Positions 18,555 to 27,577 of a stretch of DNA of 64,000 bases are shown in pieces (positions within the stretch are counted from its first letter, which is position 1; the number at the start of each line of letters is the position of its first letter). Origin of the DNA: Neisseria mucosa (lineage in GTDB: Bacteria > Pseudomonadota > Gammaproteobacteria > Burkholderiales > Neisseriaceae); NCBI GenBank assembly GCA_003028315.1, contig CP028150.1, forward strand, positions 806,001 through 870,000. Reading direction: 5' to 3'. Below the pieces are notes generated by a model that did no database searches, was not told the origin of the DNA, and saw only the letters and a program-made list of their open reading frames with translations. Made by a program: the position numbers and the translations under genes.

Positions 18555-18582
18555 CTGACAAAACATATCCTTAACCTATAAT
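18555..18582 (+). promoter_or_regulatory. Sigma-70-type promoter upstream of rpe
   Basis: CTGACA, a 16-base spacer and a perfect TATAAT, in a very AT-rich stretch about 120 bases before the rpe start. It would leave a leader of roughly 115 bases. I saw no obvious hairpin switch in that leader. Confidence 0.5.
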
Positions 18583-18705
18583 TATTTATGCATATGCTTA
18601 CTTTTGTTAAATATTAATAATGCATAGTTAGTGTTGCGTGAGGCGTTGGTGGTAGAATATGAAAAATTATCCGTTTATCAAACCACACCATCCGACTGGA
18701 TTTCT

Positions 18706-19389
18706 ATGAACCACAATTTCCGTATTGCGCCCAGTATCTTATCCGCCGATTTTGCCCGTTTGGGTGAAGAAGTAACGAAAGTTATCGAAGCGGGAGCCGA
18801 TTTGATTCATTTCGACGTGATGGACAATCATTATGTGCCGAATCTGACTTTCGGCCCTATGGTCTGCGCAGCGTTGAAGCCTTATGCCACTGTGCCGATT
18901 GATGTGCATCTGATGGTCGAACCTGTTGATGATCTGATTCAGGCATTTGCCAAAGCAGGGGCGTCGATTATCACGTTTCATCCCGAAGCCAGCCGCCATA
19001 TCGACCGCAGCCTCAGCCTGATTAAAGATGCGGGCTGTCAGGCAGGATTGGTGTTGAATCCGGCAACTCCCGCCTACGTTTTGGAAAACGTATTGGACAG
19101 GCTGGACATGGTATTGTTGATGTCGGTCAACCCCGGTTTCGGCGGACAAAGCTTCATTCCGCATACCCTTGAAAAAATCCGTCAAGTGCGGGCGATGTTG
19201 GATCGGTACGAAGCACAAAACGGGCGGCACATCGCCATCGAAGTGGACGGCGGCATCAAAACCGACAATATCGCCGCCGTCGCGGCGGTAGGCGCCGATA
19301 CTTTTGTGGCAGGTTCCGCCATCTTTGGCAAGCCGGACTATAAGACAGTAATTACCGAAATGCGCGGACAACTGGCGCACCTTGGTTGA
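18706..19389 (+). CDS. rpe: Ribulose-phosphate 3-epimerase
   Basis: Interconverts ribulose-5-phosphate and xylulose-5-phosphate in the pentose phosphate pathway. The 227 residues form a TIM barrel. IAPSILSADFARLGEE is at the N-terminus, HFDVMDNHYVPNLTFGP (about residues 37-53) holds metal-binding His and Asp, VNPGFGGQSFIP is the phosphate-side loop, and EVDGGIKTDN carries the second catalytic Asp. I chose the ATG at 18706 (MNHNFRIAPSILSADF), which puts the first motif at the usual distance; 25 further codons in frame upstream look untranslated. Confidence 0.95.
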   Translation: MNHNFRIAPSILSADFARLGEEVTKVIEAGADLIHFDVMDNHYVPNLTFGPMVCAALKPYATVPIDVHLMVEPVDDLIQAFAKAGASIITFHPEASRHIDRSLSLIKDAGCQAGLVLNPATPAYVLENVLDRLDMVLLMSVNPGFGGQSFIPHTLEKIRQVRAMLDRYEAQNGRHIAIEVDGGIKTDNIAAVAAVGADTFVAGSAIFGKPDYKTVITEMRGQLAHLG

Positions 19390-19476
19390 GTTAGCTTTGA
19401 GGTCGTCTGAAAACAAATGTAGCGGATTTTGCGAAAAGCAAAATCATCATGTAGATATAGATTTTAAGGTTTTATT

Positions 19477-19797
19477 ATGAAAAATTATTGGTTTCAAAAA
19501 AGTTTGAAATTTGTTGCGGCAGCGATTTTGGCAATCTCTCCGCTGGCTGTGTCAGCGCATGGGATGCATAAGCACAAACCTTTATCGTTGGAAGAATTGC
19601 CGGAAATCTGCCGTCAATATTTCGCACGCGCAGACGAGTGTTATAAAAAGGCAGGCAAGAAAGCCGATTTTCAACGCAACAATACAAAATTTTTATTTCA
19701 ATCGCTGCCTGCGGCAGATTTGGGACAACGGCAACGTATGTGCCAAATTGCGATGGATTCTTTTAAAGAGAAAACAAGCAATCTCCATTGCGAATAG
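19477..19797 (+). CDS. Small secreted protein of unknown function
   Basis: A 106-residue protein with a signal peptide (residues 1-27, cleavage after PLAVSA), then a His-rich start HGMHKHK. The mature 79 residues hold four cysteines (in EICRQ, DECYK, RMCQI and LHCE), spaced as if for two disulfides in the periplasm. It resembles short Neisseria periplasmic proteins of the DUF5339 kind, but I am not sure of that assignment. It starts 88 bases after rpe, with an uptake sequence between. Confidence 0.7.
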   Translation: MKNYWFQKSLKFVAAAILAISPLAVSAHGMHKHKPLSLEELPEICRQYFARADECYKKAGKKADFQRNNTKFLFQSLPAADLGQRQRMCQIAMDSFKEKTSNLHCE

Positions 19798-19909
19798 AGG
19801 ATTGCCCATCTTTTTTCAGACGACTTTTGTATGAAAACAGGCTGCACAAAACTGTTTTGTATGGTAAAGTCTGCTTTTAATAACTCGGCGGTTTAAAGCC
19901 GTCATTCAG

Positions 19910-20016
19910 GGGCTGTTTGAATTTAAAATCAGATTTGTTGGAAACGCTGCATCGTTTGCGCGGCGTATTTCGAGAAGCGGGCTGTGTGTCCGTCTGGTTT
20001 TAAATTCAAGCAGCCC
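19910..20016. repeat. MITE-like element with 24-base terminal inverted repeats
   Basis: The arm GGGCTGTTTGAATTTAAAAT with the next four bases (19910-19933) is matched by its complement at 19993-20016 at 22 of 24 positions. They enclose 59 bases. The element lies 37 bases before hisZ, so its right arm may sit in the hisZ leader. It is not a Correia or dRS3 element. Confidence 0.6.
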
Positions 20017-20052
20017 TTTGCGTTTACAAAAACAGATAGAAGGTAGATTCCC

Positions 20053-21204
20053 ATGCAATCTTGGCAGCTTCCCGAACATGTTGCCGATGTGTTGCCGACC
20101 AACGCCCGACAGTTGGAAAGCGCGCGAGAGCAGTTGTTGACTTTGTTCCGAGTGCACGGTTACGAGCTGGTACAGCCTCCGCTGATGGAATACAGCCATT
20201 CCCTGCTGACGCACATTGACGCGGGTTTGTCTTTGAAAACCATTTTGGTGGTCGATCAGCTGAGCGGTCGGCAGCTAGGCATCCGCGCCGATATTACGCC
20301 GCAAGTGGCGCGTATCGATGCGCATCTTTTGTCCGCCAATCAAGGGATTAACCGATTGTGTTACGCAGGTCCTGTGTTGCACGCGCGGCCGGAAGGTTTG
20401 CTCAATATGCGCGAACCTTTGCAGGCGGGGGCGGAGATGTATGGTTTCACCGACATCCGGGCGGATATCGAGCTGATTGACCTGATGCTCAAAAGCATGA
20501 AGATTGCCGATATGGGCGAGGTTTTGCTGTCGCTGGGCCATATCGGCGTATTCCGCGCTTTGTCCGATGCGGCGCATTTGGATGCGGAGCAGTCCGCAAC
20601 GTTGCTTGCGTTGATGCAGGATAAAGATACCGAAGCGGTCGAAGCGCAGGTTAAGGCTTGGAAGCTGGACGGCATGTGGGCAAAAGCATTCTCGCTGCTG
20701 CCGCGTCTGTATGGCGGACGGGAAGTGTTGTCCGCTGCGCGCGAACGATTGCCGGATTTGTCGGCAGTCGGCAGTGCGTTGGACGAATTGCAGGCAGTGT
20801 GCGACGCATTCCCGAATCAGAAAGTCCATATCGACTTATCCGAACTGCGCGTCGACAATTATCACACCGGCTTGCTGTATGCGGCATACGGTTCCAATTT
20901 CCATGATGCGGTCGCACGGGGTGGGCGTTATGACGGGTTGGGCGAATATTTCGGCCGTGCGCGTCCGGCAACGGGATTCAGTTTCGACTTGCGCAGCTTT
21001 ATCGGACGTTTGCCCGCCATTGAGCGGCAGCCCGTCGTCTTGGTCGATGCGGAAGATGCCGAAGCGGCTCGCGAAGCAGTCGAAGCCCTGCGTGAACAAG
21101 GGCAGTGTGTCGTTGTCGACTACGGTATCGGACACAACGCTTCGGAAGAGGTTGCAGGTCGTCTGAAAAAGTCGGACGGCGTTTGGCAGGTTGAGAAAAT
21201 TTAA
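20053..21204 (+). CDS. hisZ: ATP phosphoribosyltransferase regulatory subunit
   Basis: HisZ is a catalytically dead relative of histidyl-tRNA synthetase that pairs with the short HisG to make the first enzyme of histidine synthesis. The 383 residues start MQSWQLPEHVADVLPTNARQ. The class II synthetase motifs are partly kept: RIDAHLL and RADITPQVAR in the first part, GGRYDGLGEYFGRARPATGF in the last. The C-terminal tRNA-binding domain is missing, as expected. It lies upstream of purA, a conserved betaproteobacterial order. hisG is not in the window. Confidence 0.92.
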   Translation: MQSWQLPEHVADVLPTNARQLESAREQLLTLFRVHGYELVQPPLMEYSHSLLTHIDAGLSLKTILVVDQLSGRQLGIRADITPQVARIDAHLLSANQGINRLCYAGPVLHARPEGLLNMREPLQAGAEMYGFTDIRADIELIDLMLKSMKIADMGEVLLSLGHIGVFRALSDAAHLDAEQSATLLALMQDKDTEAVEAQVKAWKLDGMWAKAFSLLPRLYGGREVLSAARERLPDLSAVGSALDELQAVCDAFPNQKVHIDLSELRVDNYHTGLLYAAYGSNFHDAVARGGRYDGLGEYFGRARPATGFSFDLRSFIGRLPAIERQPVVLVDAEDAEAAREAVEALREQGQCVVVDYGIGHNASEEVAGRLKKSDGVWQVEKI

Positions 21205-21303
21205 ATACCCATTCATAGCAGATTAAAGGCAAATCAGGGCAGGGCGCAAAGCCGTCTTGGTTTGAAGTTGATTCACGATAATTTTTTAATATTAATAGGT
21301 TAT

Positions 21304-22608
21304 ATGGCTATGGCTAAAAATGTTGTAGTAATCGGCGCCCAGTGGGGCGATGAAGGCAAAGGTAAAATAGTCGACTGGCTGGCGGAAGAAACCAGCGGTG
21401 TCGTGCGTTTCCAAGGCGGCCACAATGCGGGTCATACTCTGGTCGTCGGCGGCAAGAAAACCATTTTGCGCCTGATTCCGAGCGGCATCCTGCATGAAAA
21501 CTTGGATTGCTTCATCGGTTCCGGCGTTGTCGTATCCCCCGAAGCATTGTTGGGCGAAATCGACGAGTTGAACGCAGCAGGCGTGAAAAACGTCGAGGGT
21601 CGTCTGAAAATCGCGCCGACCTGTCCGCTGATCCTGCCTTACCACATCGCGCTTGACCAAGCCCGTGAAGCATCGCGCGGCAAAGGCAAAATCGGCACGA
21701 CCGGTCGCGGCATCGGCCCAGCCTACGAAGACAAAGTGGCACGCCGCGCCATCCGTGTCGTTGATTTGCTGCATCCTGAAAAACTGCGTGAAAAACTGGA
21801 TGCCATCCTCGCTTATTACAACGTTCAATTGCAACATCTGCACAATGCCGAGCCGGTTAAAGCGGAAGATGTGATGGCGGTTATCGAAAAAGTTGCGCCG
21901 CGTATTACGCCTATGATTACCGACGTATCCCGCGTGTTGAACGAGAAAAACAAAAACGGCGAAAAACTGCTGTTTGAAGGCGCACAAGGCACGCTGTTGG
22001 ATATCGATTACGGCACTTACCCCTTCGTTACCTCATCCAACTGCTTGGCAGGAGCCGCTTCCGCAGGCGCGGGCGTAGGTCCGCAAATGCTGGATTATGT
22101 TTTGGGTATCGTCAAAGCCTATACCACGCGCGTCGGTTCAGGCCCGTTCCCGACTGAATTGTTCGACGAAGTAGGCGCAGGTTTGGCAGAACGCGGACAC
22201 GAATTCGGCTCCGTAACCGGCCGCGCACGCCGCTGCGGTTGGTTTGATGCCGCCGCGTTGAAACGCTCCATCCAAGTCAACGGCATTTCCGGTATGTGTA
22301 TCACCAAGCTGGACGTAATGGACGGCATTGAAACCATCAATATCTGCGTCGGCTACGAATTGCCCGACGGCAGCAAAACTGACATCCTGCCTTGCGGTTC
22401 CGATGCGGTAGAAACCTGCAAACCGATTTACGAAACCATGCCCGGCTGGAGCGAATCCACTTTCGGCGTGAAAAGCTATGACGCATTGCCTGCCAATGCC
22501 AAAGCATATTTGAAACGCATCGAAGAAGTCTGCGGCGCACCGGTAGCCATCGTCTCCACCGGTCCAGACCGCGAAGAAACCATCGTTTTGCATCATCCGT
22601 TCGCATAA
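21304..22608 (+). CDS. purA: Adenylosuccinate synthetase
   Basis: GTP-dependent joining of IMP and aspartate, the first step to AMP. The 434 residues start MAMAKNVVVIGAQWGDEGKG; the second Met (21310) is an equally possible start, and an earlier in-frame ATG at 21262 lacks support. WGDEGKGKIVD is the P-loop with catalytic Asp. GRGIGPAYEDK, the substrate loop GSGVVVSPEALL and the C-terminal GTP-binding STGPDRE are all present. A strong hairpin 12 bases after the stop ends the transcript. Confidence 0.96.
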   Translation: MAMAKNVVVIGAQWGDEGKGKIVDWLAEETSGVVRFQGGHNAGHTLVVGGKKTILRLIPSGILHENLDCFIGSGVVVSPEALLGEIDELNAAGVKNVEGRLKIAPTCPLILPYHIALDQAREASRGKGKIGTTGRGIGPAYEDKVARRAIRVVDLLHPEKLREKLDAILAYYNVQLQHLHNAEPVKAEDVMAVIEKVAPRITPMITDVSRVLNEKNKNGEKLLFEGAQGTLLDIDYGTYPFVTSSNCLAGAASAGAGVGPQMLDYVLGIVKAYTTRVGSGPFPTELFDEVGAGLAERGHEFGSVTGRARRCGWFDAAALKRSIQVNGISGMCITKLDVMDGIETINICVGYELPDGSKTDILPCGSDAVETCKPIYETMPGWSESTFGVKSYDALPANAKAYLKRIEEVCGAPVAIVSTGPDREETIVLHHPFA

Positions 22609-22620
22609 GGGTTTGATTGT

Positions 22621-22661
22621 AAAAGGTCGTCTGAAAACTTGGGTTTTCAGACGACCTTTTT
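22621..22661. terminator. Terminator after purA
   Basis: A long perfect stem (AAAAGGTCGTCTGAAAAC) with a short loop and T run. Confidence 0.85.
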
Positions 22662-22727
22662 GTATTGATAACCGATTTACCGTCAATCCAATCACTCTGC
22701 TTTCGTTGCATTTTTTATGAAAAGAAT

Positions 22728-22759
22728 CGTCTGAAAAATCGACTGCGGTTTTCAGACGA
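22728..22759. terminator. Uptake-sequence hairpin after the RidA-like gene
   Basis: TCGTCTGAAAA paired with its complement, 18 bases beyond the minus-strand stop of the RidA-like gene. It converges with the purA terminator. Confidence 0.6.
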
Positions 22760-22776
22760 CCCCTTGCTCAATCCAA

Positions 22777-23127
22777 TCACTTGCACACGGCGGATACTTT
22801 GATTTCGACCGCCCATTCCGGTTTGGCGAGTTTGGCTTCGATACAGGCGCGGGCAGGGGCGCGGCCGGGGGCTGTCCAGGCATCCCAGGCTTCGTTCATG
22901 GCGGCGTAGTCGTTCATGTCGGTCAGGAAGATGGTGGCTTCGAGGATGTGTGCTTTGTCGGAGCCGCATTCTTCAAGCCAGCGGTCGATTTGCGCCAAAA
23001 CGTTTTCGGTCTGGGCTTTGGCATCGGCTTCGGGATTTTCGGGAACCATGCCTGAGAGGAAGACGAATCCTCCAGCGCAGACGGCTTCGGAGTAGCGTTC
23101 GGTGGTACCGAGGTATCGGATATTCAT
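22777..23127 (-). CDS. RidA/YjgF-family protein
   Basis: A 116-residue member of the RidA family, which hydrolyse reactive enamine/imine intermediates made by PLP enzymes. Marks are SGMVPENPEA near residue 26 and, near the C-terminus, the signature ARACIEAKLAKPEWAVEIKV, whose Arg is the substrate-carboxylate ligand in active members. The spacing fits subgroups other than the archetypal RidA, so its exact substrate is open. The gene is divergent from ybaK. Confidence 0.87.
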   Translation of the reverse strand: MNIRYLGTTERYSEAVCAGGFVFLSGMVPENPEADAKAQTENVLAQIDRWLEECGSDKAHILEATIFLTDMNDYAAMNEAWDAWTAPGRAPARACIEAKLAKPEWAVEIKVSAVCK

Positions 23128-23364
23128 TTGATATTCCTTGAGGTTGTGGCATGCGGGGCATTCTGTCCTGTTGTCGGATTTCGGTTTTCCGATTTTGTCG
23201 GAACAGGATGGCGGATATTGGGCAGGGGCTTATGGTAACATTCAGCTTGATTGTCTGCCACAGCAGGCGGGCTGTTTTGTTGTTTTTGAAAAGATGCGGA
23301 AACTATTTTTACGCGTCATTGTCATATTGGTTTTAGGTCGTCTGAATAATATTGGAACTGCATC

Positions 23365-23847
23365 ATGAGCAAAAATACCGATTATCCGGTTACTTCTGCC
23401 GTCCGTTTCCTGCGTACACATAAAATTGATTTTGAGCCTTATATTTATGTTTATGAGGAACACGGCGGGACAGGGCAGTTTGCACAGTTGTTCGGTGTGG
23501 ACGAGCATCAGGTGGTCAAAACCATCGTGCTGCAAAACGAAGCGAAGAAAGGGCTGGTTGTCGTGATGCACGGCGACAAGCAGATTTCCACCCGAAATCT
23601 GGCGCGCGATTTGGGCATGAAACACATCGAGCCTGCCGATCCGAAACAGGCAAACAAATGGACGGGCTATCTGGTGGGTGGGACGACGCCCTTCGGTATG
23701 AAAACCCGGTTGCCTGTGTATGTTGAAAAAAGTATTTGGGATTTGGAGAAAGTTTATATCAACGGCGGCAAGCGCGGATTTATTATCGGTGTCAGTCCGC
23801 AGGCTTTGCGGGCTTTGAATCCGCAGGATGTACAGGTCGCCGTCTAA
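23365..23847 (+). CDS. ybaK: Cys-tRNA(Pro)/Cys-tRNA(Cys) deacylase, YbaK type
   Basis: A trans-editing enzyme that removes cysteine from mischarged tRNA(Pro). The 160-residue product has the YbaK/EbsC fold: a central EDG-like region HQVVKTIVLQNE, the conserved Lys-containing strand LVVVMHGDKQISTRNLAR, and the Gly-rich TGYLVGGTTPFGMKTRLPVY (about residues 103-122) that lines the aminoacyl pocket. It starts MSKNTDYPVTSAVRFLRTHK, with a lone uptake sequence just upstream. It is monocistronic by spacing. Confidence 0.92.
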   Translation: MSKNTDYPVTSAVRFLRTHKIDFEPYIYVYEEHGGTGQFAQLFGVDEHQVVKTIVLQNEAKKGLVVVMHGDKQISTRNLARDLGMKHIEPADPKQANKWTGYLVGGTTPFGMKTRLPVYVEKSIWDLEKVYINGGKRGFIIGVSPQALRALNPQDVQVAV

Positions 23848-24021
23848 AGGGATGCAAAACGGTTTTAAGTCGGGAAACGCAGATTCGGGCAAATTTGAAG
23901 GTTTTATAAAAAGAACACAATGCCTGATTTTATATCTGTTTTCATTCTGTCAAACAGCCTGTTAGCGTGATTTCACGGTATCGGGCTTTGGCAAACACAA
24001 ACCAAAGAGGCATACCCTAAT

Positions 24022-24633
24022 ATGGAAAACCGTAATTTTTATGAAATTCTCGGCATTTCGGCGGATGCGGACATTGCAGAAATCAGAAAAGCCTATCGCG
24101 ATTCGGCAATGAAATACCATCCCGATCGTAATCCCGGCAATCCCGAAGCGGAAGAGCGTTTTAAGGAAATCCGTCAGGCTTACGATACGCTGGTCGATCC
24201 CGAACGTCGGGCATGGTACGACGAGTCGCTCCGTGAATTCAGCGGTAAAGGCGGGCAGGCCGCCAGCCAGCAGACCGGTAGCGAGCATACGGCGGAAGCG
24301 CCGCGCCAAGACGGCGACCGTACTTACGTAATGGCGATGTATGCCCTGTTTGCGTTAGGTTTTGCCACCTTCGTCATGCCGGTTGCCGGCATCATTTTGG
24401 CGTATGTAAAACGAGGCGACATAGGCGACTCGGTTTATAATAACCACGCAGACTATCTGATTAAAACCTTCTGGGGCGGTCTGGTGGGATTTATATTGAG
24501 CAAAATCACCGCGTTTATCGGCATCGGCTACGTGCTGCTGTTTTTGGTATCGGTTTGGTTTGCTTACCGACTGGCGGCAGGTTTTATCAAGCTGACGAAT
24601 AACAAGCGTATGCCTTTGGATACTTGGTTCTAA
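24022..24633 (+). CDS. Membrane-anchored J-domain protein
   Basis: A 203-residue protein with an N-terminal J domain (residues 3-70) carrying the HPD motif in KYHPDRNPGNPEAEERFKEI, the site that stimulates Hsp70 ATPase. A polar linker of about 30 residues follows, then two to three hydrophobic segments between roughly 110 and 190 (YALFALGFATFVMPVAGIIL; GGLVGFILSKITAFIGIGYV; VLLFLVSVWFAYRLAAGFI). It may recruit DnaK to the inner membrane; client unknown. No dnaK or grpE is adjacent. The C-terminus NNKRMPLDTWF is cytosolic or periplasmic depending on the helix count. Confidence 0.88.
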   Translation: MENRNFYEILGISADADIAEIRKAYRDSAMKYHPDRNPGNPEAEERFKEIRQAYDTLVDPERRAWYDESLREFSGKGGQAASQQTGSEHTAEAPRQDGDRTYVMAMYALFALGFATFVMPVAGIILAYVKRGDIGDSVYNNHADYLIKTFWGGLVGFILSKITAFIGIGYVLLFLVSVWFAYRLAAGFIKLTNNKRMPLDTWF

Positions 24634-24651
24634 GCGCAATTGCCGCTTTGC

Positions 24652-24687
24652 TTTCAGACGACCTTGGCATTTAGGGGTCGTCTGAAA
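24652..24687. terminator. Uptake-sequence hairpin after J-domain gene
   Basis: Inverted pair with a 12-base loop, 18 bases past the stop. Confidence 0.7.
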
Positions 24688-24792
24688 TTTTTGTATGGCT
24701 CGTTTGCGGGAAACTAAATATCAAAACAGGACACAAAGAAAGTCGTCTGAAAATTTGTCCTCGCATCCGACACACTCAATCAAAGGAAAAAC

Positions 24793-25668
24793 ATGATTTA
24801 TTTATTGGCAAGCATACTGTGCAGCGTGTCTGTGTCGGTATTGCTCAAATTGGCGCGTAAGAACAAAATCGACGTCGCGCAGGCGGTGGCGGTAAACTAC
24901 ATCGTCGCAGTAGCGCTGACGGCTTGGGTGTTGAAACCCGATTTGAGCAACCCGAAAGCCTTTTTGCCGACTTGGTGGCTGTTTGGCGCGTTGGGCGTGC
25001 TGCTGCCTTCGGTGTTTGTGATTATGGGCAAGGCGGTCGATGCGGCGGGTATCGTCAAGTCTGATGCGGCGCAGCGTTTGTCTTTGATATTGCCGATTAT
25101 TTCCGCGTTCGTGATTTTTGGCGAAGCGTTGACCGAAGGCAGGCTGATAGGCATCGTTTTGGCGTTTGTGGCTCTGTTCTGCCTGTTGTGGAAAGCCGAC
25201 GGCGGCAAGAAATCGGGCGGATTGGGTACGCAAATCACGCTGCTTGCGGGTGTTTGGGCGGGCTACGGCATCATCGACATCCTCTTCAAACAGCTTGCCA
25301 AAAGTGGTACGGCGTTTTCAGGCAACCTCTTGGTCGCCTTCAGCCTCGCCGGTATTTTGATGTTCGGCTACCTTTTCTCCCAATCGACCAAATGGACGAA
25401 AGAAGGCATTATCGGTGGCATCGTTTTGGGCGGTTTGAACTTTGCCAACATCGTTACCTACATCACCGCCCACCAAATGATGAAAGAAAACCCGACGCTG
25501 GTCTTCGCAGGGATGAACATCGGCGTCATCGTCTTGGGAACGCTGGTCGGCGCGATGGCGTTTAAAGAAAAAATCAGCAGCATCAACGCCGCAGGCATCA
25601 GCGTTGCCGTCTGCGCCATCGCCTGTTTGTTTTACTGGCCGCAGATACGGGGACTGGTCGGGATGTAA
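24793..25668 (+). CDS. EamA/DMT-family transporter
   Basis: A 291-residue inner-membrane protein with about ten hydrophobic segments in two repeats, the plan of the drug/metabolite transporter superfamily. The N-terminus MIYLLASILCSVSVSVLLKL is the first helix. The second repeat starts near residue 140 (LGTQITLLAGVWAGYGIIDI). The substrate is not readable from the sequence. AAAGGAAAAAC precedes the ATG, and a strong hairpin follows, so it is transcribed singly. A second unrelated EamA protein lies at 35013. Confidence 0.85.
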   Translation: MIYLLASILCSVSVSVLLKLARKNKIDVAQAVAVNYIVAVALTAWVLKPDLSNPKAFLPTWWLFGALGVLLPSVFVIMGKAVDAAGIVKSDAAQRLSLILPIISAFVIFGEALTEGRLIGIVLAFVALFCLLWKADGGKKSGGLGTQITLLAGVWAGYGIIDILFKQLAKSGTAFSGNLLVAFSLAGILMFGYLFSQSTKWTKEGIIGGIVLGGLNFANIVTYITAHQMMKENPTLVFAGMNIGVIVLGTLVGAMAFKEKISSINAAGISVAVCAIACLFYWPQIRGLVGM

Positions 25669-25674
25669 GCATGT

Positions 25675-25710
25675 AAAAGGTCGTCTGAAAAAGGTTTCAG
25701 ACGACCTTTT
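25675..25710. terminator. Terminator after first EamA gene
   Basis: A 16-base perfect stem with a four-base loop and T run, seven bases past the stop. Confidence 0.85.
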
Positions 25711-25847
25711 ACCTTTTGGGTGGGAGTGTTTTTCCTGCTTTGATAACAACGGCGCATTTGCAGCTAGACAACCCATGCAAAACGGTCTAATGTTCCGCCT
25801 GCATATGCACATTACTTGATAAACCAACGAATGAGAAGGTAAGAGAA

Positions 25848-27245
25848 ATGACTGTCCGTATCGAACACGATTTGCTGGGCGACCGCGAAATCCCCGCCGA
25901 GGCGTATTGGGGCATCCATACTTTGCGCGCGGTGGAAAACTTTAAAATTTCCAATCAAAAAATTTCCGACGTGCCGCAGTTTGTCCGCAGCATGGTGATG
26001 GTGAAAAAAGCGACCGCGCAGGCAAACGGCGAACTGGGTGCGGTGAAACCCGAAATCGCTGCCGCCATTGAAAAGGCTTGCGACGAAGTGTTGCTCAAAG
26101 GCCGCTGCCTCGACCAATTCCCGTCCGACGTGTATCAGGGCGGTGCGGGAACTTCGGTCAACATGAACACCAACGAAGTCATCGCCAACCTTGCTTTGGA
26201 AGTGTTGGGCTACGAGAAAGGCCGCTACGACATCGTTAACCCGATGGACCATGTGAACGCCAGCCAGTCCACCAACGACGCGTATCCGACCGGCTTCAGG
26301 CTGGCGGTGTATTACAGCGTCGGCGAACTGCTGGAAAAACTGGCGTTGCTGAAAGACGCGTTTGCCGCCAAAGCCGATGAGTTTAAAGATGTTTTGAAAA
26401 TGGGGCGCACCCAGCTTCAAGATGCCGTACCGATGACGGCAGGGCAGGAATTTCAGTCTTTCCAAGTGTTGCTGGAAGAAGAGATTTTGAATCTGGACCG
26501 CACGCGCGCCTTGTTGTTGGAAGTCAACTTGGGCGCAACCGCCATCGGCACGGGCGTGAACACGCCCAAAGGCTACGCGGCTTTGGCGGTGAAAAAATTG
26601 TCCGAAGTCAGCGGCTTGGATTGCAAACTGACCGAAAACCTGATTGAAGCGACTTCCGACTGCGGCGCGTATGTGATGGTACACGGCGCATTGAAGCGCA
26701 CGGCGGTGAAATTATCGAAAATCTGTAACGACTTGCGTCTCTTGTCATCCGGCCCGCGCGCCGGTTTGAAAGAGATTAACCTGCCGGAAATGCAGGCAGG
26801 CTCGTCGATTATGCCCGCCAAAGTCAATCCCGTGATTCCCGAAGTGGTCAACCAAGTCTGCTTCAAAGTCATCGGCAACGACACCACCATCACCTTCGCC
26901 GCCGAAGCGGGGCAGTTGCAATTAAACGTAATGGAGCCGGTCATCGCGCAATGTATGTTTGAAACCATCTCCCTCTTGGGCAACGCTGCGGTAAACCTCG
27001 CCGAAAAATGCGTCAAAGGCATTACCGTCAACCGCGAAATCTGCGAACGCTATGTGTTCAACTCCATCGGCCTGGTTACTTATCTGAACCCGTATATCGG
27101 CCATGAAAACGGCGATTTGGTCGGCAAAATCTGCGCCCAAACCGGCAAAGGCGTGCGCGAAGTCGTGCTCGAACGCGGCCTGTTGAGCGAAGCGGAACTC
27201 GACCGCATCCTGTCGCCCGAAAACCTGATGAACCCGCATTTGTAA
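25848..27245 (+). CDS. aspA: Aspartate ammonia-lyase
   Basis: Converts aspartate reversibly to fumarate and ammonia. The 465 residues match the family. RIEHDLLGDREIPAEAYWGI opens the protein. GGAGTSVNMNTNEVIANLAL, QSTNDAYPTGFRLAV and the signature loop GSSIMPAKVNPV (about residues 322-333), with catalytic Ser, are all present. The start MTVRIEHDLLG has an AAGGTAAGAGA ribosome site. A strong hairpin follows at once. Confidence 0.95.
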   Translation: MTVRIEHDLLGDREIPAEAYWGIHTLRAVENFKISNQKISDVPQFVRSMVMVKKATAQANGELGAVKPEIAAAIEKACDEVLLKGRCLDQFPSDVYQGGAGTSVNMNTNEVIANLALEVLGYEKGRYDIVNPMDHVNASQSTNDAYPTGFRLAVYYSVGELLEKLALLKDAFAAKADEFKDVLKMGRTQLQDAVPMTAGQEFQSFQVLLEEEILNLDRTRALLLEVNLGATAIGTGVNTPKGYAALAVKKLSEVSGLDCKLTENLIEATSDCGAYVMVHGALKRTAVKLSKICNDLRLLSSGPRAGLKEINLPEMQAGSSIMPAKVNPVIPEVVNQVCFKVIGNDTTITFAAEAGQLQLNVMEPVIAQCMFETISLLGNAAVNLAEKCVKGITVNREICERYVFNSIGLVTYLNPYIGHENGDLVGKICAQTGKGVREVVLERGLLSEAELDRILSPENLMNPHL

Positions 27246-27260
27246 GGTAGGGCATAAAGA

Positions 27261-27305
27261 AAAGGTCGTCTGAAAGCCTATGGACAAGGTTTTCAGACGA
27301 CCTTT
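27261..27305. terminator. Terminator after aspA
   Basis: Perfect 15-base stem, 16 bases past the stop. The gap 27246-27577 holds this hairpin, the tandem repeat that follows, and no gene that I can see. Confidence 0.8.
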
Positions 27306-27383
27306 GTTCGATGTATCCTTTCATTATGTTTCACGGTATTAAGGGAAATTTTCAGACATATTCAATTTCCTTGATTAGGCTGT

Positions 27384-27457
27384 TATCCGCTTTTTCAGAC
27401 GACCTCAGGTAGGTAACTGATATCCGCTTTTTCAGACGACCTCAGGTAGGTAACTGA
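27384..27457 (+). repeat. Perfect tandem duplication of 37 bases containing an uptake sequence
   Basis: Two identical adjacent copies (27384-27420 and 27421-27457) of a unit that reads TATCCGCTTTTTCAGACGAC and continues to AACTGA. Each carries one uptake sequence in the same orientation. The repeat lies 120 bases upstream of the RbbA-like gene. The identity of the copies implies a recent slip or duplication. Confidence 0.9.
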
Positions 27458-27577
27458 TGAAGTGAATACACGCTTGCGGTTGAAGCGTCGGCAGAGCTTT
27501 TAAGCCGTAAGCCCGATGGAATCAGCCGTGACGAACAGGTCGTCTGAAATCCCGTTTTCTGCAAAAAAGGCCACATC

